Source of the DNA: Rhizomicrobium palustre
Lineage (GTDB): Bacteria; Pseudomonadota; Alphaproteobacteria; Micropepsales; Micropepsaceae
Assembly: GCF_011761565.1 (NCBI RefSeq)
Contig: NZ_JAASRM010000001.1
Location: 3,286,139-3,350,138, forward strand
DNA: 64,000 nt
Direction: 5' to 3'
A program made the position numbers and the translations under genes. Positions 1-9,788 of this stretch are shown piece after piece (position 1 is the first letter of the stretch; each line of letters starts with the position of its first letter). Below the pieces are notes generated by a model. The model saw only the letters and a program-made list of their open reading frames with translations, ran no database searches and had not been told where the DNA came from.

Positions 1-2
1 CC

Positions 3-1643
3 ACCTTCGAGATGCTGTCCAAAGGCGATAGTGTCGGCGTGTTCCAGCTCGAATCCACGGGTATGCGCGATCTGATGCGCAAGATGAAGCCTGACCACAT
101 CAACGACTTGGTCGCTCTTGTGGCGCTCTATCGCCCGGGTCCGATGGACTCGATCCCGAAATACATCGCGGTGAAGAATGGCCGCGAGGAGCCGGAATAT
201 CTCCATCCCAAGCTCGAGCCGATCCTGAAAGAAACCTATGGCGTGATGACGTATCAGGAAGACGTCATGCACATCGCCCAGGAGCTTGCGGGCTACTCGA
301 TGGGGCAGGCCGATAACTTACGCCGCGCCATGGGTAAGAAAATCGTCGCCGAGATGGTCAAGGAGCGCGAACGCTTCCTGAAAGGCTCCGGCGAGCGCGG
401 GGTCGCGACCGATGTCGCCGAACAGATCTTTGATCAAGCCGCAAAGTTCGCAGGTTACGGCTTCAATAAAGGCCATGCCGCCGCGTATGCGCAGGTCGCC
501 TATCAGACCGCGTATCTGAAGGCCAATTACCCGGTCGAATTCCTTGCCGCCTCGATGACGCTGGATATCGGGGCCACCGACCGTCTCGATGTCTTCCGCC
601 AGGAGGCGCAGCGTCTTGGCATCAAAGTGCTGCCGCCGGACATCAACCGCTCCGCAGCGGTGTTTTCGTGCGATGCGGGCAAGAAGGAAATCTATTACGC
701 GCTTGCCGCCGTGAAAGGCGTAGGCCGTCAGGCCATGGACCATCTGGTAGAGTTGCGCAAAAGCGGCGGGCCGTTCAAATCGCTGGCCGATTTCGCTGCC
801 CGCATCGATCCCAAGCAGGTCAATAAGCGCGTCTTTGAAAATCTGGCGCGGGTGGGCGCCTTCGATTGCTTCAATTCCAACCGCCGCCAAGTCACCGAAG
901 CCGCAGACGTTATCTTGGGGGCGGCGCAAGCCGCGGCCTCGGAGCGCGAAAGCGGCCAGTTCAGCCTGTTGGGCGGGCCTTCGCAATCGAAGTCCGATCT
1001 GCGTCTTCCCAATGTGCGCGATTGGCCGGCGCATGAGCGCTTGTCCGAAGAATTCTCCGCCATCGGCTTTTATCTGTCCGGCCATCCGCTCGATCAATAT
1101 CGCGTGGCGTTGAAGCGCTTGCAGGCGGTGACCTTTGCCGAGGTGCAGCAGGACCGGCGCAGCTCGTCCCAGCCTATCGTGGCGGGGACCGTGATCCGCA
1201 AGATGGAGCGGCGCGGCAAGAACGATCAGATGTATGCCTATGTCTCCTTCTCGGACGCGACGGGCATGTTCGAGGCGATGTTCTTCTCGGAGGTATTGAT
1301 GGCCTCGCGGCCCTTGCTGGAGCCGGGCAAGTCGGTGCTGGTGAAGCTTTCCGCGGTGTGGGAAGGCGAGGAGCTGAAGCTGCGCGCCGTCTGGGTGAAG
1401 GACCTTGATGTCGAAGCCGCCCAAGCGGGCGAGGGGCTGAGGCTGCACCTTAATGATGTCGCCGCCTTGCCGGGGATTGCTGCGCAACTCACCAAGCCGG
1501 GCAAAGGCGTGATCAGCATTGTGGTGCCGGGTGCGCCGGGCGAAGAGGTCGAAATCGCGCTGCCCAAAAAGCACCAGGTCACGGCGCAAATGAAAGACGC
1601 CTTGCGCGAGCTGCCAGGGGTGATGATGGTGGAGGCGGTATAG
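3..1643 (+). CDS. dnaE: DNA polymerase III subunit alpha, C-terminal part (5' end outside window)
   Basis: This is the replicative polymerase catalytic subunit. The reading frame is open from the first bases of the window, so about 546 C-terminal residues of a protein that is normally about 1,150 residues long are present. Motifs typical of the C family just after the catalytic aspartates are visible (VFQLESTGMRDLMRKMKPD, then ALYRPGPMDSIPKYI). They are followed by the fingers region (EDVMHIAQELAGYSMGQAD), a helix-hairpin-helix segment (YYALAAVKGVGRQAMDHL) and an OB-fold near the end (PIVAGTVIRKMERRGKNDQ). It is not linked to the next gene, which begins 94 bases later. Family assignment is secure; only the N-terminal half cannot be judged. 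Confidence 0.97.
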   Translation, partial: TFEMLSKGDSVGVFQLESTGMRDLMRKMKPDHINDLVALVALYRPGPMDSIPKYIAVKNGREEPEYLHPKLEPILKETYGVMTYQEDVMHIAQELAGYSMGQADNLRRAMGKKIVAEMVKERERFLKGSGERGVATDVAEQIFDQAAKFAGYGFNKGHAAAYAQVAYQTAYLKANYPVEFLAASMTLDIGATDRLDVFRQEAQRLGIKVLPPDINRSAAVFSCDAGKKEIYYALAAVKGVGRQAMDHLVELRKSGGPFKSLADFAARIDPKQVNKRVFENLARVGAFDCFNSNRRQVTEAADVILGAAQAAASERESGQFSLLGGPSQSKSDLRLPNVRDWPAHERLSEEFSAIGFYLSGHPLDQYRVALKRLQAVTFAEVQQDRRSSSQPIVAGTVIRKMERRGKNDQMYAYVSFSDATGMFEAMFFSEVLMASRPLLEPGKSVLVKLSAVWEGEELKLRAVWVKDLDVEAAQAGEGLRLHLNDVAALPGIAAQLTKPGKGVISIVVPGAPGEEVEIALPKKHQVTAQMKDALRELPGVMMVEAV

Positions 1644-1737
1644 GCTTCCCTGGCGGTATGGTTGCCAGAAGGAATATCTGAGGGAACAAAAGCAGGGACG
1701 CGGCGTTTTCACCGTTCTTGCTCAAAAGTTCCCTTCT

Positions 1738-3216
1738 ATGCTGCAAACAGCCCTCAAGAATGCGCGCACGCCCATCCTGCTGATGGGGGCCGGCGCCGTT
1801 GTGTTGGCCACCATTGTTGCGACCTCGATTTCGCTGTCTGTCCAGACTGCGGAACGGTCTAAGCAGATCGTCGCGTCCCGCGCACTGCGCTCGGCGGCTT
1901 CCGAGGAAATGCAGACCTTGCTCGACGCCGAGACGGGGCAGCGCGGCTATCTTCTTACCGGTCAGCGTGAATATCTTCTGCCGTTTCAAACCGCGCGCGA
2001 TCGCGCCCGTTCGGTGTTGAACCGGCTGGAGAAGCTCGCCGCCGCCGATCCGCGCATCGAAAAGCGTGTCGGAGAGCTTCGCCCCATCGCGGAAGATAAG
2101 CTCGACGAACTCCAATCCACGGTCGAGTTGTTTACGGCCGGGCGCCGCGCCGACGCCATGGAGGTGGTGAACAGCGGTCACGGAAAAGCGATGATGGATG
2201 CGGCGCGCTCGCTCCTCAATACGATCACGGACGAGAGCGAAGCGCGGGTACAGGATCAGCTTAACGCCCTCAATCGCAGTGTCTTGATGCTGCGCAGTTT
2301 GACGGTGGCGGGCGGTGTGGCGATCGCCATTTTCGTGAGCTTTGCGATCATCCTGCTGCTCAGGGCCGTGCGCGATGCGGTGCGGGCGCGCGTGACGGTG
2401 GAAAAGCTCAATGCCACTTTGGAAGAGCGGGTGCAGAACCGCACCGCGGCGCTGACCCAGGCCAATGACGAGATTCAGCGCTTCGCTTATATCGTCAGCC
2501 ATGATCTGCGCTCGCCGCTGGTCAATGTGATGGGCTTTACCAGCGAACTCGAAGTCGGCACCGCGACGCTGCAGAAATATTTCGAAGCCGGTGATCCTGC
2601 GGCGGCAGATGCAGCCAAAGAAGCAGCCTGCCGCGATCTGCCGGAAGCGGTGAAGTTCATTCGTTCCTCCACGGCCAAGATGGATCGGTTGATCAATGCC
2701 ATTCTGAAGCTGTCACGCGAAGGACGGCGCGATCTGATGCCGGAGCGCATCGATCTTGGCAAAGTTTTTGACGCCATCACGGCGAGCTTGGCGCATCAAA
2801 TTTCCGAGACTGAAACCAAGGTGGAGATCGCGCCTGACCTGCCGGTGCTGCAAACCGATCGTCTCGCCATCGAACAAATCTTCGGCAACATCATCGACAA
2901 TGCGCTGAAATATCTTCAGCCCGGGCGCCCCGGTCATCTCACCATCTCAAGTCATGAAGCGCGCGGTTTTGTGCGCATTTCCATTGCCGATAATGGGCGC
3001 GGTATTGCCGAGCACGACCTCGAGCGTGTGTTCGAACTCTTCCGTCGCGCGGGCAAGCAAGATCGTGCTGGCGAAGGCATCGGGCTTGCGCATGTGCGCG
3101 CGCTGGTGCGCCGTCTTGGTGGTGACGTTACGGTACGATCAAAAATTGGTGAAGGTTCCGAGTTTCGTGTACTGTTGCCACGTATTCTCCCCAAAGAGCA
3201 AAGCGCGCCCTCATGA
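1738..3216 (+). CDS. CHASE3-domain sensor histidine kinase
   Basis: A 492-residue membrane histidine kinase. A first transmembrane helix (about residues 12-34) precedes a periplasmic CHASE3-type sensor (about 38-180, with the typical LLDAETGQRGYLLTG stretch). A second helix follows (about 183-208), then a short coiled coil, a HisKA domain with the phospho-accepting His255 (YIVSHDLRSPL) and an ATPase domain with N box (IIDNALKYL), DNGRG and GEGIGLAHV motifs. The stop overlaps the start of the receiver gene downstream by four bases (ATGA), so the two are translationally coupled and probably partners. No clear Shine-Dalgarno sequence precedes the ATG. The ligand cannot be inferred. Confidence 0.93.
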   Translation: MLQTALKNARTPILLMGAGAVVLATIVATSISLSVQTAERSKQIVASRALRSAASEEMQTLLDAETGQRGYLLTGQREYLLPFQTARDRARSVLNRLEKLAAADPRIEKRVGELRPIAEDKLDELQSTVELFTAGRRADAMEVVNSGHGKAMMDAARSLLNTITDESEARVQDQLNALNRSVLMLRSLTVAGGVAIAIFVSFAIILLLRAVRDAVRARVTVEKLNATLEERVQNRTAALTQANDEIQRFAYIVSHDLRSPLVNVMGFTSELEVGTATLQKYFEAGDPAAADAAKEAACRDLPEAVKFIRSSTAKMDRLINAILKLSREGRRDLMPERIDLGKVFDAITASLAHQISETETKVEIAPDLPVLQTDRLAIEQIFGNIIDNALKYLQPGRPGHLTISSHEARGFVRISIADNGRGIAEHDLERVFELFRRAGKQDRAGEGIGLAHVRALVRRLGGDVTVRSKIGEGSEFRVLLPRILPKEQSAPS

Positions 3217-3665
3217 GTCCCAACGCCGTCGGATTGCCTGTTGCCATTGTCATGATCGAAGACGATGAAGGCCATGCCACCCTTATCGAGCGAAACATCC
3301 GCCGCGCGGGCGTGAACAATCCCGTCATGCCGTTTCGCGACGGCTCGGCAGCGCTGGAATATCTTTTCGGCCCGGATGGATCGGGTTCGGTGCATGCCGG
3401 CACATCGCTTCTGATCCTGCTCGATCTTAATCTGCCCGATATGACGGGCGTCGATATTCTCGCCAAGATCAAAGCCAATCCGCATTTGAAGCGCGCGCCA
3501 GTGGTGGTTCTGACCACGACGGATGATCAGCGCGAAATTCAGCGCTGCTATGATCTCGGCGCCAATGTCTACATCACCAAGCCGGTCGATTACGAAGGCT
3601 TTGCCAATGCCATCCGCCAGCTTGGTTTGTTTTTCGCCGTAATGCAGGTCCCAGCCGCCGAATAG
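3213..3665 (+). CDS. Single-domain response regulator (Rcp1/CheY-like)
   Basis: A 150-residue stand-alone receiver domain. Acidic residues (IEDDEGH), the phospho-accepting Asp71 (LLDLNLPDMTG), a Thr in LTTTDD and the conserved Lys in ITKPVD are all present, and there is no output domain. Such Rcp1-like receivers commonly act as phosphate shuttles or allosteric partners of an adjacent kinase. It overlaps the upstream CHASE3 kinase by four bases and is followed after 17 bases by a receiver/kinase hybrid, so the three genes form one cassette. Confidence 0.92.
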   Translation: MSPNAVGLPVAIVMIEDDEGHATLIERNIRRAGVNNPVMPFRDGSAALEYLFGPDGSGSVHAGTSLLILLDLNLPDMTGVDILAKIKANPHLKRAPVVVLTTTDDQREIQRCYDLGANVYITKPVDYEGFANAIRQLGLFFAVMQVPAAE

Positions 3666-3682
3666 GGTTGAAGCCGAACAAC

Positions 3683-4720
3683 ATGGTGCGCGTACTTTAT
3701 GTAGACGACGATGCCGGGCTGGGCGTTCTCTTAAGGAAGGCGCTGGCACCGCAGGGCATTTCTGTCGTCACGGTGGAAACCGGCGACGAGGCGATGGCGA
3801 AATTGGGGGAGGGCGGATTTGATATCGTCGCCCTCGATCATAATCTCACCCATGAGGTGGGGCTGAACCTCATTCCAAAAATCCGTGCCCTGAATACTCC
3901 GCCGCCGGTGATCTATGTCACGGGTTCCGATGATGCACGGGTGGCGGTGGCGGCGCTGAAGGCCGGGGCGGTGGATTACGTCTGGAAGGATGTGGAGGGG
4001 CATTATCGCGAGCTGTTGGGCGAGTCCGTGAAGACCGCGCTGGAACAAGAAGCGCTAAAGCGCCGGGCCGAAGATGCGCGCCGTCAGGTGGAAGAAGCCC
4101 GCGACCGTGCCGAAATGCTGCTGCATGAGGTCAACCATCGCGTCGCCAACTCGCTGGCGCTGGTGTCCTCCTTTGTGCAGTTGCAGGCCAATGCGCTGAG
4201 CGATCCCGCCGCCAAGCAGATGCTGAAGGATACCCAGGCGCGCATCACCGCTGTCGCAGGCGTGCATCGCACCCTCTACACCTCGCATGATGTGCGCTTT
4301 GTCGAAGTGAACACCTATATTGCCTCGCTAGTGGAAGAGCTGGCGGCGAGTGCCTCTCACCGCTGTATTGTGGGTTTCACGCCTGCGCCCGAACCTGTGC
4401 CGCTGCCGACCGACCGCGCGGTCTCATTGGGTGTGGTGGTGACCGAGCTGGTCACCAATGCCTGTAAATACGCCTATGGTGATTGCGGCTCGGGAGATGT
4501 GCGCGTGGTGATCGCCCCCGCGCCCGACGCCGGGCGGCTGCAAGTGCGGGTGGAGGATGACGGCATCGGCTGGGACGGGGAGGGCGCCATCCAAGGTTCA
4601 GGTCTCGGCTCGCGCATCATCCGGGCGCTGGCGAACTCGCTGCAGGCCTCCTTGGTGTATGAAAAGGGCGGGCGCGGCACCCGCGCGGTACTCGAAGTTC
4701 CCCTGACCAGCCCTGCGTGA
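3683..4720 (+). CDS. Response regulator receiver fused to HisKA_2-type histidine kinase
   Basis: A soluble hybrid of 345 residues. The N-terminal receiver (1-120) has DDD at 8-10 and the phospho-acceptor Asp52 (VALDHNLTHE). After a coiled-coil linker comes a HisKA_2-type dimerisation box (LLHEVNHRVANSLALVSSF) and an ATPase domain (LVTELVTNACKYAYG, VEDDGIGWDG, GSGLGSRIIRAL). There are no membrane segments. I chose ATG at 3683 because the family starts near MVRVLYVDDD; an in-frame TTG at 3668 would add five residues. HisKA_2 kinases of this shape often end phosphorelays, so this is probably the output of the upstream cassette, with an unknown target. Confidence 0.9.
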   Translation: MVRVLYVDDDAGLGVLLRKALAPQGISVVTVETGDEAMAKLGEGGFDIVALDHNLTHEVGLNLIPKIRALNTPPPVIYVTGSDDARVAVAALKAGAVDYVWKDVEGHYRELLGESVKTALEQEALKRRAEDARRQVEEARDRAEMLLHEVNHRVANSLALVSSFVQLQANALSDPAAKQMLKDTQARITAVAGVHRTLYTSHDVRFVEVNTYIASLVEELAASASHRCIVGFTPAPEPVPLPTDRAVSLGVVVTELVTNACKYAYGDCGSGDVRVVIAPAPDAGRLQVRVEDDGIGWDGEGAIQGSGLGSRIIRALANSLQASLVYEKGGRGTRAVLEVPLTSPA

Positions 4721-4830
4721 ACCGCCGAATTCCCGTCAAATAGGCGCGAAATTTTGCTGCGCGGGGCGGGGCTTTTCCCCAAGCCTTTGATTTTCCACCA
4801 TTCTGTCGCGATACGGAGCGGTAGAACCCC

Positions 4831-4859
4831 TTGCTTGCTGCGGAATCACCCCCTATAAC
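4831..4859 (+). promoter_or_regulatory. Candidate housekeeping promoter of the rpsB-tsf operon
   Basis: TTGCTT and TATAAC boxes separated by 17 bases sit about 115 bases upstream of the rpsB start in an otherwise non-coding 262-base gap. The long leader left downstream of it is usual for rpsB, which is autoregulated through its leader in many bacteria, but I could not establish a specific S2-binding fold. Confidence 0.5.
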
Positions 4860-4982
4860 CCCGGCCATTCCGCGCGCGAGGTTGGGTTTTGAGGGGTGTT
4901 CCCTCATCCCCGTCCGGTGCTCATTCGCAAGATTGGGTAACTCCTCGCGCTAGGTCAAACCGGAAAAAAGGAAGTTTTTCCA

Positions 4983-5768
4983 ATGGCTCTGCCTGATTTC
5001 ACCATGCGCCAACTTCTCGAAGCTGGCTCCCACTTCGGTCACCGCACCCAGCGCTGGAACCCCAAGATGGGTCCCTACCTCTATGGGTCGCGCAACGACA
5101 TTCACATCATCGACCTGACCCAGACCGTCCCGCTGCTGCACCAGGCCCTCAAGGCCCTGCGCGATGTCGCGGCTTCTGGCGGCCGTATCCTTTTCGTCGG
5201 CACCAAGCGCCAGGCTGCTGAGCCGATCGCTGCCGCTGCGAAGCGCTGCGCCCAGTATTATGTCAACCACCGCTGGCTCGGCGGCACGCTGACCAACTGG
5301 CAGACCATCTCCAACTCGATCAAGCGCCTGCGTTCGATCGAAGAGACCCTCGGCTCGGCCCAGGGTTCGGGTCTGACCAAGAAGGAGCTGCTCAACCTGC
5401 TGCGTGAGCGTGACAAGCTGGAACGTTCGCTCGGCGGCATCAAGGAAATGGGCGGCCTGCCGAACATGCTGTTCGTGGTCGACACCAACAAAGAATCCAT
5501 CGCCATCCAGGAAGCCAAGAAGCTCGGCATTCCGGTCACCGCGATCCTCGACTCCAACTGCGATCCGGATGGCATCGCCTATCCGATCCCGGGCAATGAC
5601 GACGCTGCTCGCGCCATCGCGCTGTATTGCGATCTCGTCGCCCGCGCGGCCATTGACGGCCTCTCGGAAGGTCAGGTTGCGGCTGGCGTTGATGTCGGCG
5701 CTGCTGAAGAGCTGCCCGATACCGAAGCTGCGCCTTTGCCGGAAGCTGAAGCGGCCCCGGCCCAGTAA
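4983..5768 (+). CDS. rpsB: 30S ribosomal protein S2
   Basis: A 261-residue S2 protein of the small subunit. The N-terminus ([20 protein letters not shown]) and the blocks [45 protein letters not shown] and [15 protein letters not shown] are characteristic. The C-terminus has an Ala/Glu/Pro-rich tail beyond the core fold, common in Alphaproteobacteria. It starts a run of translation genes and is followed 20 bases later by tsf, the classic rpsB-tsf pair. Confidence 0.99.
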   Translation: MALPDFTMRQLLEAGSHFGHRTQRWNPKMGPYLYGSRNDIHIIDLTQTVPLLHQALKALRDVAASGGRILFVGTKRQAAEPIAAAAKRCAQYYVNHRWLGGTLTNWQTISNSIKRLRSIEETLGSAQGSGLTKKELLNLLRERDKLERSLGGIKEMGGLPNMLFVVDTNKESIAIQEAKKLGIPVTAILDSNCDPDGIAYPIPGNDDAARAIALYCDLVARAAIDGLSEGQVAAGVDVGAAEELPDTEAAPLPEAEAAPAQ

Positions 5769-5788
5769 CAAACCTTAGGAGACGCGTT

Positions 5789-6709
5789 ATGGCGGAAATC
5801 ACCGCTGCACTCGTAAAGGAACTGCGCGACAAGACCGGCGCAGGCATGATGGACTGCAAGAAGGCGCTGAACGAAACCGGCGGCAACCTGTCGGAAGCCG
5901 AAGACTGGCTGCGTAAGAGCGGCGCCCTGAAGGCGGCCAAGAAGTCCACCCGTACCGCTGCCGAAGGCCTCGTTGGCGTTGCCGTCAACGGCGGTGCTGG
6001 CGTGGTTCTGGAAGTCAATTCCGAGACCGACTTCGTTGCGCGCAACGATGCGTTCAAGGACTTCGTGAAATCCGCCGCCGAACTGGCGCTGGTGGAAGCC
6101 TGCACCTTGGAAGCTCTGATGGAGAAGAAGCTGGGCGGCGCGACCGTGCAGCAGACCCTCACCGAGCTGATTGCCAAGATTGGCGAGAACATGAGCGTGC
6201 GCCGCGTGGCCAGCCTCACGGTCGAGCCGGGTGTCGTTGCTGCTTACGTGCACAACGCCGCTTCGCCGGAAACCGGCAAGATCGGCGTGCTCGTGGCTGT
6301 GAAGTCCACCGGCGATGCCGAGAAGCTGTCCAAGTTCGGCAAGCAGGTTGCGATGCATATCGCCGCCACCTCGCCGCTGGCCACTTCGGTTGCCGAGCTG
6401 CCGCAGGAAAAGGTGGAACATGAGCGCGAAATTCAGCGCGAATTGGCCCGCCAGTCCGGCAAGCCCGAGAACGTGATCGAGAAGATGCTCGAAGGCCGTA
6501 TGCGCAAGTACTACGAAGAAGTGGTGCTGCTGGAGCAGGCTTTCGTGATCACCCCCGACATCACGGTCAAGAAGGCCGCGGAAAACCTTTCGGCTGAGAT
6601 CGGCACCCCGGTCGAAGTCACGGGCTTCCTGCGCTTCCAGGTGGGCGAGGGCATCGAGAAGGCCGCTGACGACTTCGCTTCTGAAGTCGCCAAGATGGCT
6701 GGTAACTAA
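5789..6709 (+). CDS. tsf: Elongation factor Ts
   Basis: A 306-residue guanine nucleotide exchange factor for EF-Tu. The N-terminal UBA-like domain (VKELRDKTGAGMMDCKKAL) and the motif VLEVNSETDFVARND, which contacts EF-Tu, are intact, and the length is normal. A Shine-Dalgarno sequence (TTAGGAGA) lies eight bases before the ATG. It is co-transcribed with rpsB upstream and pyrH downstream (28-base gap). Confidence 0.99.
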   Translation: MAEITAALVKELRDKTGAGMMDCKKALNETGGNLSEAEDWLRKSGALKAAKKSTRTAAEGLVGVAVNGGAGVVLEVNSETDFVARNDAFKDFVKSAAELALVEACTLEALMEKKLGGATVQQTLTELIAKIGENMSVRRVASLTVEPGVVAAYVHNAASPETGKIGVLVAVKSTGDAEKLSKFGKQVAMHIAATSPLATSVAELPQEKVEHEREIQRELARQSGKPENVIEKMLEGRMRKYYEEVVLLEQAFVITPDITVKKAAENLSAEIGTPVEVTGFLRFQVGEGIEKAADDFASEVAKMAGN

Positions 6710-6737
6710 CACTAAAACCCGGAGGGGCTGAACCGTC

Positions 6738-7463
6738 ATGCCGTCAACGCCGAAATACCGTCGCGTACTGTTAAAGGTGTCGGGTGAAGCGTTGATGGGG
6801 GATCAGTCCTTCGGGATCGATATCGCCACCGTCGATCGTATTGCTGCTGAAGTAAAAGAGGCAGTGGATGCAGGCTCTCAAGTCTGCATGGTGATCGGCG
6901 GGGGCAATATCTTCCGCGGCGTGTCCAATGCCGCGAAAGGTATTGAGCGGGCGACCGCTGACTATATGGGCATGCTGGCGACGGTGATGAACGCGCTTGC
7001 CATGCAGGCCGCTCTGGAGCGCACCGGGCTGGAAAGCCGGGTGCAATCCGCCATCCCCATGCAAAGCGTTTGCGAGCCCTATATCCGCCGCCGCGCCGTG
7101 CGCCATCTTGAAAAAGGGCGCGTGGTGATTTTCGCGGCCGGTACCGGCAATCCCTTCTTCACCACCGATACCGGGGCAGCGCTCCGTGCGGCGGAGATGA
7201 ATTGCAACGCGCTTCTGAAGGGCACCAAGGTCGATGGCGTCTACAGCGCCGATCCGGTGAAAGTGCCGGATGCGGAGCGTTATGATACGCTGTCTTACCA
7301 CGACGTTCTGGCACGCGACCTCAAGGTCATGGACGCGTCGGCGATCAGCCTTTCGCGTGAAAACAAGATTCCGATTATTGTGTTCTCGATTCACGACCGT
7401 GGTCAGCTTGCTGCGGTGCTGAAAGGCGAGGGGCGGGCGACGGTCATTCAAGAGAGCGCTTGA
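6738..7463 (+). CDS. pyrH: Uridylate kinase (UMP kinase)
   Basis: A 241-residue bacterial-type UMP kinase of the amino acid kinase fold, which makes UDP from UMP in pyrimidine nucleotide synthesis. It shows the nucleotide-binding [11 protein letters not shown], the glycine loop [10 protein letters not shown], the UMP-contacting [19 protein letters not shown] segment and [15 protein letters not shown] ribosome-binding site precedes the ATG. The position between tsf and frr is the standard bacterial arrangement. Confidence 0.98.
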   Translation: MPSTPKYRRVLLKVSGEALMGDQSFGIDIATVDRIAAEVKEAVDAGSQVCMVIGGGNIFRGVSNAAKGIERATADYMGMLATVMNALAMQAALERTGLESRVQSAIPMQSVCEPYIRRRAVRHLEKGRVVIFAAGTGNPFFTTDTGAALRAAEMNCNALLKGTKVDGVYSADPVKVPDAERYDTLSYHDVLARDLKVMDASAISLSRENKIPIIVFSIHDRGQLAAVLKGEGRATVIQESA

Positions 7464-7501
7464 AAAAGCGCTTTGGGCGGATAAGCGCATAGGAGGCGCA
7501 T

Positions 7502-8062
7502 ATGGCCGAGACCTATTCAAAAGATGAAATGGCGCGCCGCATGAAGGCGAGCGTGAGCGCAGCCAAGGACGATTTTGCGGGCCTTCGCACGGGGCGTGCG
7601 TCGCCGCACATGCTGGATCCGGTGATGGTGGAAGCCTACGGCCAGAGCATGCCGATCAATCAGGTTGGCACCGTTTCGACCCCCGAACCGCGACTTTTGG
7701 CGGTGCAGATCTGGGACAAATCCATGGTTAAGGCCGTGGACAAGGCGATCCGCGATGCCGGTCTCGGCCTCAATCCGCAGATCGATGGCCAGCTTTTGCG
7801 TATTCCGATCCCGGAATTGAACCAGGACCGCCGCAAGGAACTGGTCAAGATGGCCCACAAATACGCCGAGCAGGGCCGCATCGCCGTGCGCAATGTGCGC
7901 CGCGACGGCATGGAACTGCTCAAGAGGCTCGAAAAAGACAAAAAAATCGGTCAGGACGAGCAGCATAAGCACAGCGAAGAGCTGCAAAAGATTACCGACG
8001 CCAATATTAAGGAAATTGACGACGCACTGGCGGCGAAAGAAAAGGAAATCATGCAGGTTTGA
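7502..8062 (+). CDS. frr: Ribosome recycling factor
   Basis: A 186-residue ribosome recycling factor that splits post-termination ribosomes together with EF-G. The family blocks [17 protein letters not shown], the hinge region and the C-terminal helix [17 protein letters not shown] followed by [15 protein letters not shown] are intact. A strong AGGAGG lies just before the ATG. The gene ends 104 bases before uppS. Confidence 0.98.
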   Translation: MAETYSKDEMARRMKASVSAAKDDFAGLRTGRASPHMLDPVMVEAYGQSMPINQVGTVSTPEPRLLAVQIWDKSMVKAVDKAIRDAGLGLNPQIDGQLLRIPIPELNQDRRKELVKMAHKYAEQGRIAVRNVRRDGMELLKRLEKDKKIGQDEQHKHSEELQKITDANIKEIDDALAAKEKEIMQV

Positions 8063-8166
8063 ACCGCATGATGGCCCTTTGCTGGGTTGCTTGGGGGCGT
8101 TGATCGGGTCAGCATGACCCCGGTCGCGCCCCGGCTGCGTAAAGGGCGTTCAAAGGACTTTGGGCA

Positions 8167-8901
8167 ATGGCCGCATCGCCGCTTGATGAGAACCTGCCGC
8201 GCCATGTCGCCATCATTATGGATGGTAATGGGCGCTGGGCGAAGAAGCGGCATCTGCCGCGCCAAGCCGGTCATGTGGCGGGCGTCAATGCGGTGCGCGA
8301 AGTGGTGCGCGCGGCCTGTGATGCCGGTATCGAGGCGCTGACGCTTTACGCTTTTTCCTCCGAGAACTGGAAGCGCCCGGCGATCGAGGTCGGCGCCTTG
8401 ATGGGGTTGTTCCGGCTCTATTTCCGCAATGACATGAACGAGGTGATCGAGCGCGGTGCCAAGGTGCGCATCATCGGCCACCGTAATCGCGTCGATCCCG
8501 ATATCCGCGCCATGATCGAGGAAGCCGAGGTGCGATCGGCCTCCAATACTGGTCTCAATCTGATCTTTGCTTTCGATTACGGCGGCCAGGAAGAAATCGC
8601 CGCCGCCGCGCGCGAGCTTGCCCGCGCTGCCAAAGAGGGCCGTCTCGACCCCGAGACCATCACCCCTGAAATTCTGTCGTCGCGCCTGTTCACCGCGGGT
8701 CTTCCTGAGCCGGATTTGTTGATCCGCACCTCGGGCGAGCGGCGGTTGTCGAACTTCCTCTTATGGCAGTCGGCTTATGCCGAGCTGATGTTCGTCGACA
8801 CGCTGTGGCCCGATTTCGGCCGCGAGGAGTTCTTCGACGCGCTGAAGCAATTCGGCAAACGCGAGCGCCGGTTCGGAGCGCTGCCGGGTGTGGTCGCGTG
8901 A
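8167..8901 (+). CDS. uppS: Undecaprenyl diphosphate synthase
   Basis: A cis-prenyltransferase of 244 residues that makes undecaprenyl diphosphate, the carrier lipid for peptidoglycan and surface polysaccharides. It shows the catalytic MDGNGRWAKKR motif, the substrate-binding YAFSSENWKRP block and the C-terminal LIRTSGERRLSNFLLWQSAY motif. The stop codon overlaps the GTG start of cdsA (GTGA), so the two are coupled. It begins the isoprenoid/phospholipid section of the operon. Confidence 0.97.
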   Translation: MAASPLDENLPRHVAIIMDGNGRWAKKRHLPRQAGHVAGVNAVREVVRAACDAGIEALTLYAFSSENWKRPAIEVGALMGLFRLYFRNDMNEVIERGAKVRIIGHRNRVDPDIRAMIEEAEVRSASNTGLNLIFAFDYGGQEEIAAAARELARAAKEGRLDPETITPEILSSRLFTAGLPEPDLLIRTSGERRLSNFLLWQSAYAELMFVDTLWPDFGREEFFDALKQFGKRERRFGALPGVVA

Positions 8902-9788
8902 CCGGCCAGAGCGACATCGCGGCGCCTAAGCCTAAGAGCGCCCCTTCCAAATTTTCCCGCGAGTGGAATCTGCGCGTCGTTTTCGGCGTGCTGCTCGCCA
9001 CCGCGATCATTTCCGTGATTTTCGCCGATAAGCCTTATCTGGAGATCGGTGCTGGAGCCTTCGCAGTGTTGGCGGCGCGTGAATGGCACCGCATGGTGGG
9101 CAAGGGGCGCTTCCTCGCAGAAGTGATCCTGACCACCGCGACAGTTTGGATTGCGCTGGCGATGTTTCTGATTTCGCCGTCGCTATCCATCTCGGCGCTG
9201 ATCCTGTCTCTTGGGACGCTGGTGGTGCTCATCACGGCGCTGCTGCGCAAGAACAATCCCATCTGGCATGCGGCCGGGGTGATCTATTTCGGGCTGCCGG
9301 CGCTTTCCATCATCGCGCTGCGCGACTTTGCGCCTTTGGCGGTGGCCACCCATGACGCGCGTTATGGCGCCTGGGTTTTGGTGGGCTTGTTCCTGATCGT
9401 CTGGGCCACCGACACCGGTGCGCTTTTGTTCGGCCGTTTTCTTGGCGGCCCGAAACTCGCGCCTGTTCTGTCGCCGAATAAAACCTGGTCAGGCGCGCTT
9501 GGCGGCATGGCGGCTGCGGCCGTGGTGGAAGCCATCTTCATCCTGATCATGGGCGGCAATCCGCTTTATGGGGCCATCTTCGGTGTTGGCGTGGCGGTGG
9601 TGGCCCATTTCGGCGATCTCTTCGAATCCTGGGTCAAGCGCAGATTCCATGTCAAAGATTCCGGTTCGATGATTCCCGGGCATGGGGGCGTGCTCGACCG
9701 TATCGATTCAACCTTGGCCACTTTGGTGGCTGTGGCCGTGCTTGTGCTGGTGCTCAAGCTCGACCCGTTATTTGGAGCCTATTCATGA
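8898..9788 (+). CDS. cdsA: Phosphatidate cytidylyltransferase
   Basis: A membrane enzyme of 296 residues that makes CDP-diacylglycerol from phosphatidate and CTP. Several hydrophobic segments and the C-terminal family signature are visible (SPNKTWSGALGG, then GDLFESWVKRR and KDSGSMIPGHGGVLDRIDS). I chose the GTG at 8898, which overlaps the uppS stop by four bases; an upstream in-frame ATG would place 45 more residues inside uppS and is unlikely. It is followed by dxr with an ATGA overlap. Confidence 0.96.
   Translation: MTGQSDIAAPKPKSAPSKFSREWNLRVVFGVLLATAIISVIFADKPYLEIGAGAFAVLAAREWHRMVGKGRFLAEVILTTATVWIALAMFLISPSLSISALILSLGTLVVLITALLRKNNPIWHAAGVIYFGLPALSIIALRDFAPLAVATHDARYGAWVLVGLFLIVWATDTGALLFGRFLGGPKLAPVLSPNKTWSGALGGMAAAAVVEAIFILIMGGNPLYGAIFGVGVAVVAHFGDLFESWVKRRFHVKDSGSMIPGHGGVLDRIDSTLATLVAVAVLVLVLKLDPLFGAYS

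Noticed and set aside
318..1712. 464-residue open frame on the minus strand inside dnaE
   Set aside because: It is antisense to a clearly conserved polymerase, has Arg/His/Gln-rich composition typical of reversed GC-rich coding DNA, and shows no family motif.
4860..4982. Riboswitch in the rpsB leader
   Set aside because: No recognisable aptamer; autoregulation by S2 is possible but no specific fold could be drawn with confidence.
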